A stretch of 64,000 nt of DNA, taken from contig NZ_CP022990.1 of the NCBI RefSeq assembly GCF_002278075.1, forward strand, positions 1,860,001 through 1,924,000, in the 5' to 3' direction. Under the pieces are notes generated by a model that saw only the letters and a list, made by a program, of their open reading frames with translations, had not been told where the DNA came from and ran no database searches. This DNA comes from Paraburkholderia aromaticivorans (GTDB taxonomy: Bacteria > Pseudomonadota > Gammaproteobacteria > Burkholderiales > Burkholderiaceae). This document shows, in pieces, positions 62,601 through 64,000 of the stretch. The position numbers and the translations under genes are program-made. The first letter of the stretch is position 1; each line of letters begins with the position of its first letter.

Positions 62601-63704
62601 ATGCGGGTAACAATCGTGGGCGCGGGCATTGCCGGCTTGAGCACGGCGTGGTCGCTGTCAAAACAGGGACACGACATCACCTTGATCGAGCAAGGCTCGA
62701 TTCCCAATCCACTCGCCGCGTCAGGCGACCGGCACCGCATGATTCGCCGCGCCTATGGCGCCGCAGACGGGTACGCGCGGACTATCGCCGAGGCGTTCGA
62801 TAGCTGGGACCTGCTATGGAACGATCTCGGCGTATCACACTATGAGAATTGCGGCGTACTCGGCATTTCCCAATTCGCCGGCGACGGCGCCGAACAGTTC
62901 CGCGCCGGACTCGACCGCATGAAATTCGAGTATGAAAAGCTCGAACCACTCGACGCAGCCGCACGCTACCCTTTTCTCGACCCCACGACCTTTCGTTATG
63001 CTTACTTCGATCGCGACGGTGGCGCGCTATTCAGCGAACGCATTGCACGCGACATGAAAGCGTGGCTCAAGATGCGCGGCGCCGACATTCGCATGCACAC
63101 CAAGGTGCAGGCCGTCGATCCGCACAGCGCGTCCGTGCGCCTCGGAGACGACACGATCGTGTCTGCGGACAAGCTTGTGGTTGCAGCGGGCGCATGGACC
63201 TTGCAACTGTTCCCCGCGCTCGCCGAAAACCTGATGACGTATCGCAATACCGTCGCTTATCTGGAGCCGCCCGCGGACCTGGAAGACGCGTGGTCGACAG
63301 CACCCGCGATCGTCGATATCGGCAGCAAGAGTGACGGCTATGTGCTGCCGCCAATCGACGGCGTGGGTTTGAAGTTCGGCGCCGGCGTCAACAAGACGAT
63401 CGAGCCCGACCCCGACGCGAACCGCAATGCGGCGCCCGGCGAAGGCGACCGTTTGCGCCGATTGTTTTCGCCGCCGCTCAGCCGCATCGACGAATATACG
63501 GTATCCGAAGTAAAGACTTTCGCTTACACCTTCACGGCGGACAAACGATTCTTTTCGACGCGAATCGGCAACACGCTCGTGGTGTCGGCTTGCTCGGGGC
63601 ATGGCTATAAATTCGGCGCGGCGGTGGGACGCCGGATCGCGGAGTCGCTGGAAACCGGCGACGACGCCCTGCTCGCACGATGGCTCAAGGCGCAGACGCA
63701 CTGA
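62601..63704 (+). CDS. FAD-dependent oxidoreductase, DAO/sarcosine oxidase-like
   Basis: 367 residues. FAD site VTIVGAGIAGLSTAWSLSKQ near 3-22, then IRRAYGAADGYARTI and CGVLGISQFAG. The dinucleotide-binding end SACSGHGYKFGAAVGRRIAE near 330-349 closes the FAD site. It resembles MSOX/DAO enzymes that oxidise N-methylated amino acids or related amines, giving H2O2. The start follows GGGGGGAG. The next gene begins 124 bases downstream. Confidence 0.9.
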   Translation: MRVTIVGAGIAGLSTAWSLSKQGHDITLIEQGSIPNPLAASGDRHRMIRRAYGAADGYARTIAEAFDSWDLLWNDLGVSHYENCGVLGISQFAGDGAEQFRAGLDRMKFEYEKLEPLDAAARYPFLDPTTFRYAYFDRDGGALFSERIARDMKAWLKMRGADIRMHTKVQAVDPHSASVRLGDDTIVSADKLVVAAGAWTLQLFPALAENLMTYRNTVAYLEPPADLEDAWSTAPAIVDIGSKSDGYVLPPIDGVGLKFGAGVNKTIEPDPDANRNAAPGEGDRLRRLFSPPLSRIDEYTVSEVKTFAYTFTADKRFFSTRIGNTLVVSACSGHGYKFGAAVGRRIAESLETGDDALLARWLKAQTH

Positions 63705-63828
63705 GCCATAGCGGAGCCGGTCACCTGGCGCGTGGCTCCAGGTTCTGGCCACTTTGTGGAGCTAACAATGGTGCGGCAAATTTCTTATGCTGACGGTTTG
63801 AGAGTCTTCACTTCACGAGGAATCAAAC

Positions 63829-64000
63829 ATGTCCGGCTCGATTCAAGTCCGCCCCGTCGCACCCGCCGATTTCGACGCATGGTTGCCGCTATGGGATGCC
63901 TATAACGCGTTCTATGGCCGCTCGGGCGAGACCGCCTTGCCGCGCGAGATCACGAAGACCACGTGGGGGCGTTTCTTCGACGGCTATGAGCCGATGCACG
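63829..64000 (+). CDS. GNAT acetyltransferase, cut by window end
   Basis: First 57 residues only: MSGSIQVRPVAPADFDAWLP, then LWDAYNAFYGRSGETALPRE. This is the usual N-terminus of a GNAT; the acetyl-CoA loop is outside the window. GAGG lies 9 bases before the ATG. Confidence 0.75.
   Translation, partial: MSGSIQVRPVAPADFDAWLPLWDAYNAFYGRSGETALPREITKTTWGRFFDGYEPMH

Noticed and set aside
1..64000. tRNA, rRNA, tmRNA, CRISPR array, insertion sequence or prophage
   Set aside because: No tRNA-like clover patterns, repeat-spacer arrays, transposase or phage motifs were recognised by eye; a tRNAscan or IS search was not possible.

Overview
The window looks like chromosomal DNA from a Burkholderiales bacterium, most likely Paraburkholderia or Burkholderia. 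The basis is uniformly high GC with strong GC3 bias, dense short-spaced genes, many LysR, MocR and GNAT genes, an ECF42/YCII cassette, DUF1488, DUF3562, XapX and DUF4337 proteins, HiPIP, and a phosphocholine-specific Tat-exported phospholipase C. I saw no tRNA, rRNA, CRISPR array, insertion sequence or phage gene. The species assignment is inference from gene content.

Layout. 1-2300 is a decaying patch: a molybdopterin hydroxylase large subunit with two frameshifts, a truncated [2Fe-2S] subunit, a LysR tail and an Asp/Glu racemase tail with a frameshift. 2349-3850 holds the most striking locus: a short threonyl-tRNA synthetase paralogue without N-terminal TGS and editing domains, preceded by a 28-codon leader peptide with six consecutive Thr codons and then a strong hairpin. 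This is a classic-looking threonine attenuator on a tRNA synthetase gene. 4000-17400 is housekeeping and accessory metabolism: GNATs, flavin reductase, an APH(6)-like kinase, a MocR regulator, LysR plus AEC transporter, AraC, quinone oxidoreductase, LysE exporter and a methyltransferase. 17419-20140 is an ECF42 sigma factor with VOC and two YCII (DGPF) proteins, with a match to the published ECF42 promoter motif inside the cassette. 20394-22483 contains small Burkholderia-type genes and a probable small-RNA locus with imperfect repeats and a strong terminator.

25021-29940 is a giant hybrid sensor kinase with two kinase cores and three receivers. 30297-34110 is an iron operon (TonB receptor, PKHD-type hydroxylase, PepSY-type membrane protein) behind a Fur box. 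35456-42915 is a sugar block: polyphosphate-glucokinase-like ROK kinase, zwf, and two large alpha-glucan-type hydrolases. 43126-46081 carries a lipoprotein, a phospholipase C and a cupin. 46113-48034 is an amidohydrolase plus solute-binding protein facing a LysR. 49091-51373 is lysA facing its LysR. 52432-60727 has rubredoxin, an orphan Rieske oxygenase, a GT2 glycosyltransferase, cytochrome b561, a methyltransferase, and a CFA-synthase-like / DUF1295 / lipocalin lipid module. 61017-64000 has an EamA transporter with a His-rich tail, DUF3562, a DAO-family oxidase and a truncated GNAT at the window edge.

All family assignments come from reading motifs by eye; no database search was run.
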